Shown: positions 32,331 through 44,873, counted from the first letter of the stretch. The stretch: DNA of 57,117 bases from Tetmemena sp. SeJ-2015 (GCA_027382625.1 JAJKFJ010022877.1:1-57117), one strand, 5' to 3'. Notes: generated by a model from the letters alone, not told the origin. Translations and numbers: made by a program.

Positions 32331-34720
32331 CTATGAAGATATTTGATAGATGTAGAGAGCAAGCATGAATAAATTCAGTGTGAAGAAACTCCATCTGAGA
32401 GCTCCCTCGCCGACTCTCTTGAGATTTTGAAGCAAGACTACAATGAAGAGTTTCTTGCTCTGGAGTTTGACTCTCTTATTCTTAGCACTATTTTTGAGGA
32501 GCATCTCTTTAATGATTCTGCAATTCTGATCGTGCTCTTGAGCGAGCAATTACTACTGGTAGAGTTGCTGCTTCTTTAACTTCAAGCTTTGACTCTCCTC
32601 GCCCTTCATTTCATTCTTCTAAAGCAGTTTAGAAACAGACCTTGAGATACTTACATATTTCATGAACTCTTGGCTTTTAATCATGTCAGCGAGGAGTTGC
32701 TCATCTCTCATACTAGAAGTTCTGGAGTCATCAGTAGTATCTCCCTAAAGGTCCTGCTAGGTATTAGCTGGCGCTCCAGTTTGGTGCTGCAAGTTATTTG
32801 AGGGAGGCAGGTTAAAGTTGTGACTCGGATGCTCTAGTTGAAACTGATCTTCAAAGGTCTCCAACTTGTTCTTCAAATTCTTCCTTCCCTGGAAGAAAGT
32901 CTGAAGGATCAAGAAGTAGACGAGTATCATAATCGCAACAGAGAAAAGCAAGTCCAGCTGTGGATTCTCCCTATATTAAGTTAAATTAATCACCCATAGA
33001 AAAAGAAATAATAAGGAACTTCTTATTTAAATGATTCGAAGAAGCAGTTATAAAATCTAAACTTACTTATCCGAGAATACGCACAGGAAAATATTTTGCA
33101 CGAACAGGAAGAGCTCTAAAGTGTTGAAGGGTAAAGCTCCACTAGATGAAGGACTGTTTTACATAAGCATGTTGGCTCTTGCCTTTCTGAGTTCAAACCA
33201 GTATTTGAAGGGCGACTTTTTGTCTGCAAAGATATCATTCTTTTCAAATAGGAAGTTCCCTAAAAATAATTAAAACCACATTATTTCCTTTTTCTTTAGA
33301 TTTCTGATTATCAAGCTTCAGGTTGTTATTGTTGCTAAGTTACGTTAGGAGCAGATGATTCATGACCTGCAACTTGATATCGCTTTTCTGACAGAGGAAT
33401 ATTTTTTGCTATGTCATCAGGATGAGGAATGAAGTTTTGTGAGTCGAGAGGGCTGGTTCCTGTTATTAGCAGTGGTTTCTTATCCGCCCGTTACTTTTTT
33501 GTTGAACTTCTATTAAGATCCCGCCTGCTACTTCTCTGACTTAATTTATAAAATTATAAAATTATGAACTATAGAAGATAGGAATTGAGTTGATTATTAA
33601 AGATTGAATTGTGAAAGGGGTCTTCTTCAATATCGCCAAAGAGTCCTGCAGATTAGTTCGCGTTTAAGAAACTTTTATCCATGTAGCTTGTAGTTTGAGA
33701 ACTGAATAGTACCTACTTCTAATTTGATTTAAATTTTTAGTAAAGATTATCCCCCGGCTGCAGTGTTGATCAATCCACCAATTATAAGAAAATACAATTT
33801 GACTTTTAGTAGCTTGATTGCCTTTAGAAGCAGTAATTAGAGGTCTTCTTAGAGTTTTGATTGAGCTTAGAATTGGTTGCGATATTTGGTTAACCAAGCT
33901 GCATGTACGAATTGGAAGTGGATTTCAAATTGGACTTGATAGCGGAAGGAGTGAATGAGAAAATGCCCATGATGCTGGATGCTATAGAGGAGCTAGGTTG
34001 CACTCTGTTGAGTTGCAAATCGCTCATCATGTACATCTTTTCAATGAGATTGTAAGAAGATTAGGAATCTTCTGAGTAGGTGCCGAGGGATGAGGAACTA
34101 AACTGAGTTCAAATATCCATTTGATTCTCTTAAATAATTAATTGTGTCTCGTAGAAGTGCTTGCTGAAGAGACTCTTGATGTAGTCTTAGAGAGCAAGCT
34201 TAGTGTAGTAAATTATTACTATTGGTACCAAGATGCAGAAGAGAGATTGATGTCTCAGAGCCATCTGCTTAGAGGAGGTGAGTGCCATGTTCTGCAGACC
34301 TTGGTAAATGGCCAGCAAAGTCACAAACGTCAACCCAATAAAGAATTAACAATGCTAAAGATAGCTGAGGTGCTTGTAAATGCAGCGCTTTCAAAGGTGG
34401 CCACAGAAAGGGCAGGAAGATGAGCAAATTAGTCTAAGTTGGGCAGCTCTTTGCCAGTTTGTGGTCCAAATCTTTGGATTCCTTAATTTGAAGGGTGCTG
34501 TCTTCCTTTGGGAGTTCTTTGCTAGTTCGTTTGCTGCTAGTAAGAATGTGACTGTGGCTGAGTCGAGGCTGCCGCAGCTGAACTGTAGTAGTGCTATGAG
34601 CTCAGCGACTACTACTGCTAAAATTATTGCCCTAATAAGAAATAATAATCAATGAAAGATTGGATATTTGTTAAAAGATTAATATTAGTCTGATGATTGT
34701 TGCTTCACATTACTACTCAT
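32331..34720 (-). CDS. Multi-pass membrane protein, Q/S-rich N-terminus; NDC1-like is possible
   Basis: The N-terminal MDSs give MSSNVKQQSSDQ, then a Q/S-rich segment (QQFQQQQSLSSQHYYSSAAA). Hydrophobic helices follow (FTSTSAIFSIVNSLLG, LTFVTLLAIYQGLQNMALTS, SLFCILVPIVIIYYTKLAL), then a long polar region (FSFTPSAIKSNLKS, SAGLFGDIEEDPFHNSIFNN), then NTLELFLFVQNIFLCVFSDK. A 96-nt GT-AG intron (32971-33066) leads to LLFSVAIMILVYFLILQTFF and a coiled-coil C-terminus ending WSFFTLNLFMLALYIYQISS. Several IESs or introns (near 34310, 33690-33780, 33260-33400, 34640-34690) are implied by frame changes. The pattern of N-terminal helices and a long soluble middle recalls nuclear-pore NDC1, but this is weak. 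Confidence 0.65.
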
Positions 34721-35009
34721 TTTATCAATAAAACAAGAAAATAATTATCGAGCTATTAATTAATTACCAATTCAAATTAATCATACGCAATCATATCTCT
34801 CTAAAGCTACACACACACATACAAATTAAAGCACATATATTCTATACATAAAATTTCAATCTTATGTATAGAATATCAAGAAGCAGAGTTAAATTTTAAA
34901 GGATGGAATAAATTTTATTCTGGACGAAATTGGTTAAACTATAAATCTTGAAACTTGTAAGTTACAGTGGAGGAAAATGTGTTGTCTAATTATCACAGCA
35001 ATGATGATT

Positions 35010-37002
35010 TCATTCTTGGTCACTTCTCTTCCTCAAATCTATCTTAGTGTGGAGCTCTTGCGATTTCTAAATGTTCATCTAGTGACCAGTCTATTGAGAT
35101 CTCTGATTTTGATTAGACAACGAAGATCCACCTGGAGCAGCTATTGGGTTAGACTGATTCAAGCTCTGATAAACTTTCTATGCCTGGACCATCTCTTGTT
35201 CTTCGTCCTCATCGCAAACATCTTCAATTATGCTTGGTCCCTATGTTAACTACTTCGGATATAGCTCTCCATAATCCTCATCATATCCTAACTCAAACTG
35301 ATTTTGCTCTGTGGGTAGGAGCATATTTGGGTCACTCTCTTCAAAATAGATTAAGATAGTTTTAACTTCTATTTCACTATGCATGATATTTGAGTCGTCA
35401 TCCTCTAATCTCAGGAGACTCTTCTTCGCTCTTTACTTTTCATTTGATGTCATAATTTGTTTACCAAACAGATCTTCATCAGTTTGCTGCTTTCTAAGAT
35501 TCTAGAGATAGTCAGTCTGCATTAGCTGCGATCTATTGCTTGAGTAGTTAGAATAGTCTATCAATGAGGAGTGATCATGAGATTAGACTTGCTGAGTGTT
35601 TAGCCTTAGTTGCTTAGAGCCAGAAAATGATGGAGAAGTTTACAGTCTCTACTTTTGAGGAGATACAGCTGGAATGTTGATCTACTCCAGATTTGGATCA
35701 CCTGTTTACTGGTTGCGCTCTTAGAAACTGTCCTTTCTACCTTGGGTATTGATATTACAAATATTATCTTCAAGAATACGAAAATGATACTATCTTTAAT
35801 ACTGCCTTCTAATCCAAGTGCTGACGAGTCTGGTCTCTTTTCTTCTTCATTGAAAGTTTCATCGTCTGGTGAAAAATTTTAAGTCTTGCCTGGCGATTAT
35901 CTACTGCTTAGAGCACTCATCTAGAAGTTACTAGAATGTGGGACCTATGCTCTGAAATCTAGGAGTCTATTTGCACCTCCTCTCTTCGCATTCTTAGCTG
36001 TTTAAGGGTAGTCATCCACTGGCTATTCAAAGAAGAGAGCATCAGCTGCTGACTGGTTATTCCCACTGGTATTTATAGTGGTCTGATTAATTCTTGGCTG
36101 CCCTCCTCCAAAGACTGTATTTCTTAGTTAGAGCGCAGAAATACTAGGCATTATTCTAGGCTAAGGAATCGAAATAGAAGGTACTTGATTTTGGTTACTG
36201 AATCTCAGAGATAAAGCAGATTGAATTTAAGGCACTTTCCTCTCGAAAACGTTCTCTTGCAAACTACTGAGTCTCCCCAAATCTGGAGGAGCTTGATTTG
36301 CAAACGAGAATCTGGAGCGGTCAGTCAATATTCCAAACAAAGAACCTCTCTCTAAGTTAGAGCCTGCTGTTCCCCAAGTAGGTACACTGACACTTGGATT
36401 ATTACTCGATGCAATCGTAGTGTTGGTGAACTGAGATATTCTCTCTTGTGCAAAAGGTTTTTTCTTCTCACTAAGTTATAGTTAAGCTTATCTTCGAGTC
36501 AAGCTATCAACGAGTTGATTTTATGGTGATAGCTGTTCATTTTTCGGACTTGCACTTCTCAAGTTTGTGTCTCTGTTTAGTTTACTCCACCTAAACTAGG
36601 GAGACTAGTTTTCTTAAGACTCCTTTTCAATAGAGCCAGTACCTCTGGTTCATCCCTCACTCATGTGAAAAATAATAATTGACTAGCAGTTCCAGTCTGC
36701 GTTGAAGAGGAAAACTGGCGTTGCAATCCTTGTGGGCCTTTAACTTCTTGCTCGTTTTCCAGGTCAAATACAAAATAAATACACATTCGATCAAAGTTAT
36801 ACTCTTGAGCAAATTCCGCCTTCTGCTGCTGATAGTTCTAATTCAGTTTATCATCAATCATATCCATGAATTGCTGAATCTTCAATTTCCTGTCTCTGTT
36901 TTCAGTACTCTCCTCTTCATTGTGGGTTTACCTAGCATTGATCTCTGAGTTTTAAGCAGCAGTGAGATTATTTAGTGATAAGCCTGCTGAATTATTGCTC
37001 AT
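35010..37002 (-). CDS. Low-complexity Q/N/S-rich protein
   Basis: Not recognised. It starts MSNNSAGLSLNNLTAAQNSE at 37002, with FMDMIDDKLNQNYQQQKAEF followed by AQEYNFDRMCIYFVFDLENE. This faintly recalls the YNFD core of cyclin-dependent kinase inhibitors, not enough to name it. Then a long disordered region (SVPTWGTAGSNLERGSLFGI, INQTTINTSGNNQSAADALF) and an acidic C-terminus (ESDPNMLLPTEQNQFELGYD, then EDVCDEDEEQEMVQAQKVYQ). It ends KRSDQE and TGA at 35010-35012. Frame changes near 36670, 36520 and 35770 imply at least three IESs. Many glutamines are TAR codons, so the gene would look shattered under the standard code. Confidence 0.65.
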
Positions 37003-37350
37003 TTTGCTTTAGGCAGAATAAATTAAGTGTTAAGAATTAATTTTAATAATTTATAATTTAACTCTCCCTAGATGTCAATAATATAATAAAAGAATTGTTT
37101 TAAAATTATAATTAGATGAACGTTGAAAGAGGGAGAAGCGTGATAACTAATTTTCATTTCATCAGAAATTCAATAATTGTGATCTGCAGATCATATATAT
37201 TTATTTAAGCAAGGTTGACAATAAAAAATTTCATAAATAATAATTCATAGTGGAAAAGAGGACTTGGCGATCCCATGCTAGCTTTGTCTTAGGCTGGCAC
37301 CTGCGGCACTTTGCAAAACTCCATAATTGGCTTGAGTTATCTTGTCTGTT
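37003..37350. other. Intergenic AT-rich spacer
   Basis: Lies between the stop of one minus-strand gene and the start of the next. It contains a less AT-rich patch at about 37255-37330 with no ORF of note. Confidence 0.5.
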
Positions 37351-39039
37351 TCAATCTAACAATTAATTTACTTAAAATTAATTAAGGATTACGCTTTTAG
37401 ACCAGTCTCTACTCGAGAGTGAGAATATTTCATTCATTTTGTCTTGAGGGCGAAATGGAGAAGGATTCCTCTTTGAGCCCCCTTCATATTCAACCTTGCT
37501 CCCGTTATCGTTTATGTCATTGCAATTTCCAAAAATATTTCCTGTAGTCTTAAAAGTCGGTGCTCTACAAATAGTTACAACTCTTAAAATAATCTGCTTA
37601 CACATAGTAATTCCTAGAGGATTACTTGAATTTTTCATACTTATCCAGTCCTTTATCGTTATTTTAAAAGCTCACTCTCAGGTAGGGAGACTTAGACTGA
37701 CGCTGCGCTACTTTAGCTCTCATCTAATTTTCAAATGTATTGTTTATAGTTCTGCCTGAATTCTTGAAAGGACTTTCATCTTCTTCACAGCCACCAAGTA
37801 AAGCATTAGAAGGTGACTTGTCCCTCTCTCTTCTAGCTCTAAATTCTAAGATTGTCTCATTAGAGCGGCTTCTGTATCTTCGAAGATGTTTATCTAGGAT
37901 TTATTCTTTCTGTATGTTAGATGAATTGAAGACCTCTATAGATAATAATTATCAAAATATAGATATCTTACATAATCCTCTTATATAGAAGTAGAGAACA
38001 AGTTTTTGATCCTCATCTATTTGGAGGGGCTCTCTTTCCTCTACTCTAACTAAAATTGGAATTAACATTTTAACATTGAAATATTCTCGAACTTACTTAG
38101 TCATACTTGAGAGCTAGTTTATCGAGGTGACTTATCTTTAGAATCTCCTCTCTCTTCCTCTTCGCATCTTCTAGGACTTAGAACGGACTGACCTTGGATT
38201 TATTATTGGAGCTTTTCTTTTTGCTACTGGAGTCTATAAGTTAAACTTAATTCATACTTGGACTCTGATTTTAAACTAGCTAGGTGAGGCTACTTTAATT
38301 ATAACGACTGGATAGATTATCGGTGCTAGAGTTCATATTTAAGATCTTGGATAGGATGCTGTTCCTATTCTCGTCGTTCGCTTTTAAGAGTGGGGAGTTT
38401 CCAGCCTGAGTATTATTTCGGTTGAGAGTTCGTCGATGATCACCTTGTGCATCAGGAATCAGTTTAGTGTTGGAGGAGGTATTAGCAGTAGACAAGAGAG
38501 CAGGTTGAGATTATCTCAGAGATGCTTAGAGCTGATGAGGAGGACTAATTTAGTAAGGACTCAGATTACTACTCTAAGTATTGCTGTCCTGGAAACCTAA
38601 CATAATGAAAATAGTTTAAACCACTGAGGTTATTGAATCTGACTTAATGCTTTTCTGGGGAGAGTGATTTATCTTCTTTTTGGAGTTAGTTTGAGTTACC
38701 CTACCTTTATAAGGTTTTACTTGCACTTTGGGATTGCTGTTAATTAGGATACTGACTGAAAGGACTGCTGTTTCTCTTTGCCTCATCATGAACTTTCTGC
38801 TCTGGATTAGATATATCTCTTTTTGCTTGCGTATCTGGCTACACCTATCTGGAGAGTGAGATATCTTTGGACTAGGAGAGAACTTTCGAAGTCACTAGGC
38901 CGAGCTTGCTGCGGGATCTTTCCTTATTCAAAGCTTGTAAGCTGTATTAAAAAGAATCATGAATATAGGTTATTATATTTGAAGGGTTGAGCTCTGTCTT
39001 AAGAAGTGGATTTATCTCTAATAGCGTTTTATTTTCCAT
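37351..39039 (-). CDS. Serine/lysine-rich hypothetical protein with mapped IESs
   Basis: Not recognised. It starts MENKTLLEINPLLKTELNPS at 39039 and is largely disordered (SPFSQYPNQQQSQSASKTLQ). Then LSKILNMNSSTDNLSSRYNQ and the charged helix VLEDAKRKREEILKISHLDK lead to a 47-nt GT-AG intron near 38050-38100. After it comes RKESPSKQMRIKNLFSTSIE, then KHLRRYRSRSNETILEFRAR, and it ends RPQDKMNEIFSLSSRDWSKS. TGA is at 37351. Two IESs are exact (38598-38622, 37943-37989); a third frame change near 37500 is unresolved. Confidence 0.7.
37943..37989 (-). other. IES, 47 bp, pointer TCTATA
   Basis: Plus-strand TATAGA at 37937-37942 repeats at 37984-37989. Removal joins NLFSTSI to EVFNSSNIQKEQ in frame. 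Confidence 0.88.
38598..38622 (-). other. IES, 25 bp, pointer GGTTT
   Basis: Plus-strand AAACC at 38593-38597 repeats at 38618-38622. Removal joins FNNLSGF to QDSNTQSSNLS in frame. Confidence 0.9.
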
Positions 39040-39149
39040 TTTAAGTGGGTGGTTGGGTTATCTTTTGTGGGTATTTTTGCGGTGAAGCTTGATTCATTTT
39101 ATTTGTGAGAATTGTTTTTATTTTGATTTGCCTATTTTTCTTATTAAGG

Positions 39150-42100
39150 ATGAGTTAAATGCAAGCCAATAAAAACATCAACAGCAGCTTGAACTAAGAT
39201 CAGTCGGTGGTTGCTGAGGGGAGTCTTTTGCATCAGACTCTTATCAGTCCACTATAAAATTATGATAGTCTCTAAATTTTTATTTTATTATAATATCATC
39301 AAGAGCTTAATAGAACAGCAATCAAGCATCCCTGTTGAAGAGTAAATCTGTCATGGAGTCTTCTATTCACACTCGACACCAAGAATCAACCATCACACAG
39401 CCCAACTTCACAGTCAGTGAATCCTTTTTGCAATCCCAACAGCCCTCCAAAATACTTCAATCTTCAGAAAAATTAAGCCCCAGTGCTCACTCTCCTCAGG
39501 CCAGAAGCAAATATAATCTTAATAAGCTAGTTGACTTCGCTACTAAAATAATAGAATACGATTCAAAATCAATACTTAAGTAGGGCTAAACTCTAAGGAG
39601 CTCAAAAGAGTAGCCTTAAAAGAATTAATTTGAGATCTAGAGTGAGATCCTGAGCAAGGCTTATAATCTAGAGTCTGGAAAAGCTTTGGTCGATCAAAAT
39701 AATCTTTAAAAGATCCTTCTCTAACTATTCCCGTAACGAATTCGCATCTTTTAATTTTTGTTTAGAGGTTATTAGGACACCATTATGAGATTGGTAAAAA
39801 TTTTACCAGTTTCTGCAAGTCAGATTCATCAGTTGTTCTGCTTCTTGCTCTATCAACTGGATAGACACCAGCGAATGATTATAAACAAGGAGGAAGTCTA
39901 TGCTGACAAATTCAAACAGTAATTAATTACAATTGCATAATTCTTATAGACAAGAAAACCAGATAGAGCTCTTAAAGCAGCAGATCCACTCTACGCGGGA
40001 GATGGCTTAAGCTTACCAGAAATTAGAGTCAGACTTCAGAGAGTTGAGTGAGAAATATACTCAGCGGATTGAATAGTCTCATGAGGTGGCACACGCTCTC
40101 TCAAAAGACATCTTTGACTTGAACTCTACCTTTAGTCATCAGTCTTCTTAGCAGATAGGCTCACAGGATGCACTTAGAAAGAAACTTGAAGTTATCATAA
40201 ACCAGTTCAAACTTGACAGAGAGTAGAACTCGGCCAAGATTGGAGAACTAAAGTCCTTCCTTGACAAGAACATAGCCATGCTCAAGAACAACTGGGATGA
40301 TAAACGAGATAAGGAGATCTAAACTGATTACCAAGAAATCATAGAGACCACCTATGGCTTGGATTACGGCATGCTACTCTAAAATGAATAGGAAAGGTTA
40401 GACAGGTAGATCTCTACAATACCTAATGACAAGAAGAACAAAGGATAAGTTATAAGTAACAATCTAAGTTTAGGGATACACAATCAGCAGAGTCTCACTA
40501 GAGAGGTAGACTTGTGGGATATTCTAAGACAATATATCATCACAAACAAACTGCAATGCAATGTAGAGACCAGCCATGATATTCAAACTTACAAAGACTA
40601 CCTGGAATAGACTGAGAAATTATAACTTCACTTATTAAAATTTGAATTCAAGCTTTTTGTATTACGAATTGGGTAGAAGGCGGTAGAGGGGAGAACATTT
40701 AAAAAGCACCAGCAGCTTATGAATATATATTTTATATGATGGACTATTTCCTAGAGTAGTCAGAAAACACAAGTCTGGACTATATGAGATAGACCACTAC
40801 TAAGCTCTCAAACTTTGGTAAGTAAATTGAGTTCTAAGTATTTCTTTTAGTGATGATGAACAATCAGTTGCTTGGAAAAGCTGATTCAGTTGTAGCAGAG
40901 GCATTTTCCAAATACTTCTTGCAGATGTCAACATATCAGCCCGTGATAAACCAGAGCACTGCTTTTTCAAGTCAGTAATCTCCGAGTCTGAGTTTCAATC
41001 CTAGTCTTTATCAACTGAGTTAGGAGTGCTTGGGTCACATTCAATCTTTTCTGCTTGATGGTTTGCTCTCACTCCATCAAGCAACTAGAAACAAGAAGAT
41101 ATTTTGCGACCTGTTCACAGTCGGAGAGGTGTTTGAAAACAGAGACAGATAAGCATTGGCTTTTAACATAGCGAAGGAGAAGAAGGGCTTCGAACCTTTT
41201 CTAATCAGACATTTATTCTCAAGCATTTTCAATCCTAAGAAAGTGACAGCAACTAAGTAGCAACAATTTCATTAAGAGAGAAAAGTATAAACACTCTCTA
41301 ATGCCTATAAATTATTTTAAATGCTTAGATACTGCAGTTGGTGCAGCTACTGCAAGTGCAAAGAGTGACTTACCAACCCATTAATTTAAATTAATCAGGG
41401 TCTCACAGAGTTGCCTGCTCATTCAAAAGCAATCCACTTGCTTGTCGCTCAAATAAAGTTTAATGTAAGCTCTCATGAATGATCTATAATCTTAAATTAG
41501 AATGACTCAGTGCTGGATGATCGACTGTGGCTGATGACTCTTGTCTCTAAGCTTCTCAGGAAAGATAAGTCAACCTCTTTCTCCTATGAGAACTTAGTCG
41601 GCACTTTCAAAGATAGTCAACTCGGAAACAACTCTTCTCATATTAATTTCATTTTTAAAACAAAATCAAAGAATAGATAATAAACAAGTTCCTGGAAAAG
41701 CATGATGTTGACTAAGCTTTGAGTGAAACATTCTATGGAAATAGGAGAACAGTGTTCTAGGACCATCTTGTAGACATGAAATTTCAAGCCATGCAAACGC
41801 AGACTGTGACTGTACCAGCTCCAACTAAAAGCTAGACACCAGGTTTATCTAAGGCTCACTATTACGGTCCCGCTCACTTGAGCCCCTCTGCGATTTAAAA
41901 CAGCAGACAGACCATGGCTCAGTATAATGCCTATATCAGAGTTAACAGAAGAGACATCACAAGAGCGAAAGAGGCTTTGTTCAGAGTGGTTAAGAGGATA
42001 GGAATTATGAGAAGACTAAGCATAATCAGAAGAGTAAATGAGGTGATTATGAAAGTGTCTGACTTGGAGGATGACTCTGTGGAAGAAAGTGACAGCGATC

Positions 42101-42930
42101 AATCCCTCAGAGCGGCAACAAGTTTTAAAAAGATAGTGAAGATTCTCAATCTACTTCACATTTACGTCCCTCTCATTCAAGTGAAACCAAACAACAGCAC
42201 CAACTTTAGCTTGGATATTTTGGACATTAGTAAAATGGCTGGAGATAAGACAGCATACAAGTCATTTGTATAGCTTCAGACTGAGAGCTTAAAGTTAATT
42301 GTAAAGGGTTATAATATTCCTTAGACAGTGAATAATCTATTCCTGCTTTTGACTCGCTACTTGATAGACACGAATGAGTATTTGTAAGTTAGAAATTGTT
42401 TTTTTTATGATGAATGAATATAGTTTGAGTTCTTTGGAAGTGAGTTGCCTGCTTGCTCAGTGTTTGCATTCGCATATGAGATTGAGAGAGACTCATCTCA
42501 AGAGGACTTTCAGCAACTGGGTGAAGACTGACTACTCTGGCCTTGTGCGTCCTTAGATGGAGGCTTTCTTGCTTGAGGAAGTAGAAGGAGTAGATAACTT
42601 GGTACTCACCCACAAACTGCTTTACAGGATAATGATGGGCAAGTTAAAGGGTAAGCTGCAGAACAGTCCCCAGGTTATTTCTAAGGCAGTGATGAGCGAG
42701 TAGAAAGTTATCTACAAATACAGATATGATGAATTAGTAATTCTAATTTTGAATACAGAGATATCGAAGAGGAGATAGTCCACAGACTTGCCACTGCCAG
42801 CATCATAAAGAGAATAGACTCATCTCAGGCCATGAAGATCATAAGAGAGACAGCTCTCAAGATCAGAGAGGGCAAGAACTCCAAGTCCTCAAGGACTGCT
42901 TTTGAAATTAAAAAGACTCAACTCATCAAG
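39150..42930 (+). CDS. Large coiled-coil protein, ciliate hypothetical, IES-interrupted
   Basis: Not recognised. It starts MSQMQANKNINSSLNQDQSV. After an insert near 39240-39310 comes QASLLKSKSVMESSIHTRHQ. A folded-looking region follows (QDTIMRLVKILPVSASQIHQ, FLLYQLDRHQRMIINKEEVY), then long coiled coil (IELLKQQIHSTREMAQAYQK, KLEVIINQFKLDREQNSAKI). The second half is helical (AEAFSKYFLQMSTYQPVINQ, EKEKKGFEPFLIRHLFSSIF, RRDITRAKEALFRVVKRIGI). The end is EEIVHRLATASIIKRIDSSQ and TGA at 42928-42930. A GT-AG intron near 40820-40850 and IESs near 39280, 39917-39959, 41330, 41700, 42400, 42530 and 42760 are implied. The product would exceed 1,100 residues. A cytoskeletal or basal-body role is a guess from the coiled coils. 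Confidence 0.7.
39917..39959 (+). other. IES, 43 bp, pointer CAG
   Basis: CAG at 39917-39919 repeats at 39960-39962. Removal joins YADKFKQ to IELLKQQIHSTRE in frame. The 3-bp pointer leaves slight uncertainty. Confidence 0.75.
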
Positions 42931-42993
42931 TGAAAATGAATTAATATTCAAGCAATTTTACATCAGTTAATATCCATTAAATCATTTCATCCC

Positions 42994-44873
42994 TCACTTC
43001 TCATAGCTCTTAGTCTCTTCCTCTTACTATTTGTTGTTGGTTACAGTTACCTACTCATCCTCTTCATAGAGCTCGCACTTGTGGCTCTTTAATTACTTCT
43101 CGTGCAAGATGTCTCTGCACTGCCTGCAGCGGTAGTACCAGTTGTTGTCTTGCTGCAGGTTGTGGCAGTTCTTGATGTACTCCTCTCTGCTCATCTTAGA
43201 GCCTGCTATGATCTTAGCCATGTTCGCCTGGTCTCTCCTGCTTAAGAAGAGCTCGAATTAATCCAGGAAATAATTCTTGAACTGAGGAGCGTAGTTCTCA
43301 AAGACTGTGCCCTTGAGTCTGCGCTTCTTGCCATCCCAGACCTTCCTGCGGTTGTTCTACTCCTTGTCCTTGACTTTGATGCAGATGAACTAGTGCTTGT
43401 CAATTCTGTCCCTCGCAAACCTTCTCAGGCAGAAGGCGCACTCCACTCTGTGTGCATCAAACTCATCCTGAGCATCAGACTAGTCAGGTATAATGGATAT
43501 ATGATGTTAAATATTGAGCCCTTGGTCTCTTCAGTGGAGGCTGTTGAATTGAGGAGGGTGAACTCAGACTCAAGTTTGAGCCCTTGACTCTTGGCAAGAG
43601 CAGTTCTGAGCTCATCATAAGCCAGCAAAAGCAGTGGGTGGATGCCCTTGGCAGTGGGTGTGACATACTTATAAGCAAGTTTGTTGTTATCTAGTCTGAC
43701 AGTTTCAAATCCCAGGAACTTCAGCAGCTTGATACTTAAATATAGAGTATGCTAAAATGAATACAATGATGATTGATTGCTGTGGAGAACCTGCCGATGT
43801 TTGAGTAGAAGACTTGGTTGTCCATCTTGAGCACCTTGTACTTCTCTTCCTCAGGCTTGCTGATGATGTTGTTGAAGATGGTCACTAGCTTCTCCAGGGA
43901 GTAGCAGATGAATATGGGCGTGCACTCCACCTCCAACTCACTGATGAAGTCCAGGATGTCCTCCCTCTGCTCCTCCAACTCGTCCATGTTCCCCCACTCT
44001 TGCATCATCTCCTCCAACTCTCTTTCCTCCTTCTCGCTTTGCTTTTACTCCTCAGGCGTTAACTCTCTTGACTTGCCACATCTCTGACACTTCAGGTGGT
44101 CTTCGGCCTTGTTGAGGACCATGCAGTGAGGACATCTCCATTTAAAAAAAGCCATTTGAACGTGACTTAAGCTTCAGTCTTGCTCGTGTTCTGCTTCTTG
44201 AGTCCTGAGAAAGTTTTGACAGTCACCTTCTTCTCCTCCTCTTGCTTCCCCTCTGCCATAGAGCCTAGTCTGACTCCCTTGCCTGCAAAAGCATCTACTT
44301 ATAAATCATAGAGACTCATTCTTATTTCTGTGGCTTCTTTGGAGGGAGTGGTTTGTTCTTAAGCGATGGCTGCTTAGCTACTTGCTTGCTCCTGGGTCTG
44401 TCAAAGTCACCAAGAGTCATCATCTTAGGTTTGGCTCTTGCGTCAACACTCTAGGAAGGATCCACTCCTGCACTGCCACCTCCCATAACGATTGTCTTAT
44501 TTACCAATAGCCTTCGCTTGCAGACGTTCTCATGTGTCTGGATTCTGTCCATGGTGAATTTCCTGCCACACACCATGCAAGCGTGCCTTCCCTGGGCGTC
44601 TCCAAACTTATCAAGCAGTCCCTTTTCAATAGACTGGATGGTGTGGACCACTGACATCCCTGGTCCCATCAGCTGCTTCTGCGACTTGGGCATCTTCTTA
44701 CACAGCTCCAAATGATCCCTCCACTCTGAGTTGAAGACCGCTCGCTTGCAGCAGGGACAGTCTCTGTGGGTGAGTTGGAACATCTTGATGCACACCTTCT
44801 GGTGGAAGGGCAGACTCACTGGGAAGTACTTCTACCCGCATATTCGACAGAACACTGCTTTCTCTAATCCCAT
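42994..44873 (-). CDS. Zinc-finger / PUB-domain protein, four IESs
   Basis: One gene, although an internal ATG at 44155 mimics a separate start. It begins MGLEKAVFCRICGQKYFPVS, then C2HC-type fingers (DCPCCKRAVFNSEWRDHLEL, ACMVCGRKFTMDRIQTHENV) and a basic linker. A RanBP2-like Cys4 finger follows (FKWRCPHCMVLNKAEDHLKC then QRCGKS). Then an acidic helix and a PUB domain (SLEKLVTIFNNIISKPEEEK, KLLKFLGFETVRLDNNKLAY), known in other proteins to bind the p97/Cdc48 C-terminus. The end has another C2HC finger (VECAFCLRRFARDRIDKH) and a Cys-rich stretch (WYYRCRQCRDILHEK), then TGA at 42994. Removing the four IESs (44303-44325, 44144-44157, 43734-43777, 43492-43514) leaves 592 codons. The architecture suggests a ubiquitin/Cdc48 adaptor role, inferred. 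Confidence 0.88.
43492..43514 (-). other. IES, 23 bp, pointer ATA
   Basis: Plus-strand TAT at 43489-43491 repeats at 43512-43514. Removal joins TEETKGSI to PDQSDAQDEFDAH in frame. Confidence 0.8.
43734..43777 (-). other. IES, 44 bp, pointer ATCAA
   Basis: Plus-strand TTGAT at 43729-43733 repeats at 43773-43777. Removal joins GRFSTAI to KLLKFLGFETV inside the PUB domain. Confidence 0.9.
44144..44157 (-). other. IES, 14 bp, pointer AAATGG
   Basis: Plus-strand CCATTT at 44138-44143 repeats at 44152-44157. Removal joins KTEAQVTFKW to RCPHCMVLNK, fusing what otherwise look like two overlapping genes. Confidence 0.92.
44303..44325 (-). other. IES, 23 bp, pointer ATAAG
   Basis: Plus-strand CTTAT at 44298-44302 repeats at 44321-44325. 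Removal joins PPKKPQKQ to VDAFAGKGVRLGS in frame. Confidence 0.9.

Noticed and set aside
44153..44155. ATG as start of a separate zinc-finger gene (MAFFKWRCPHC)
   Set aside because: The ATG lies within a 14-bp pointer-flanked insert. Its removal fuses the upstream frame to the zinc finger exactly, so it is an internal artefact.
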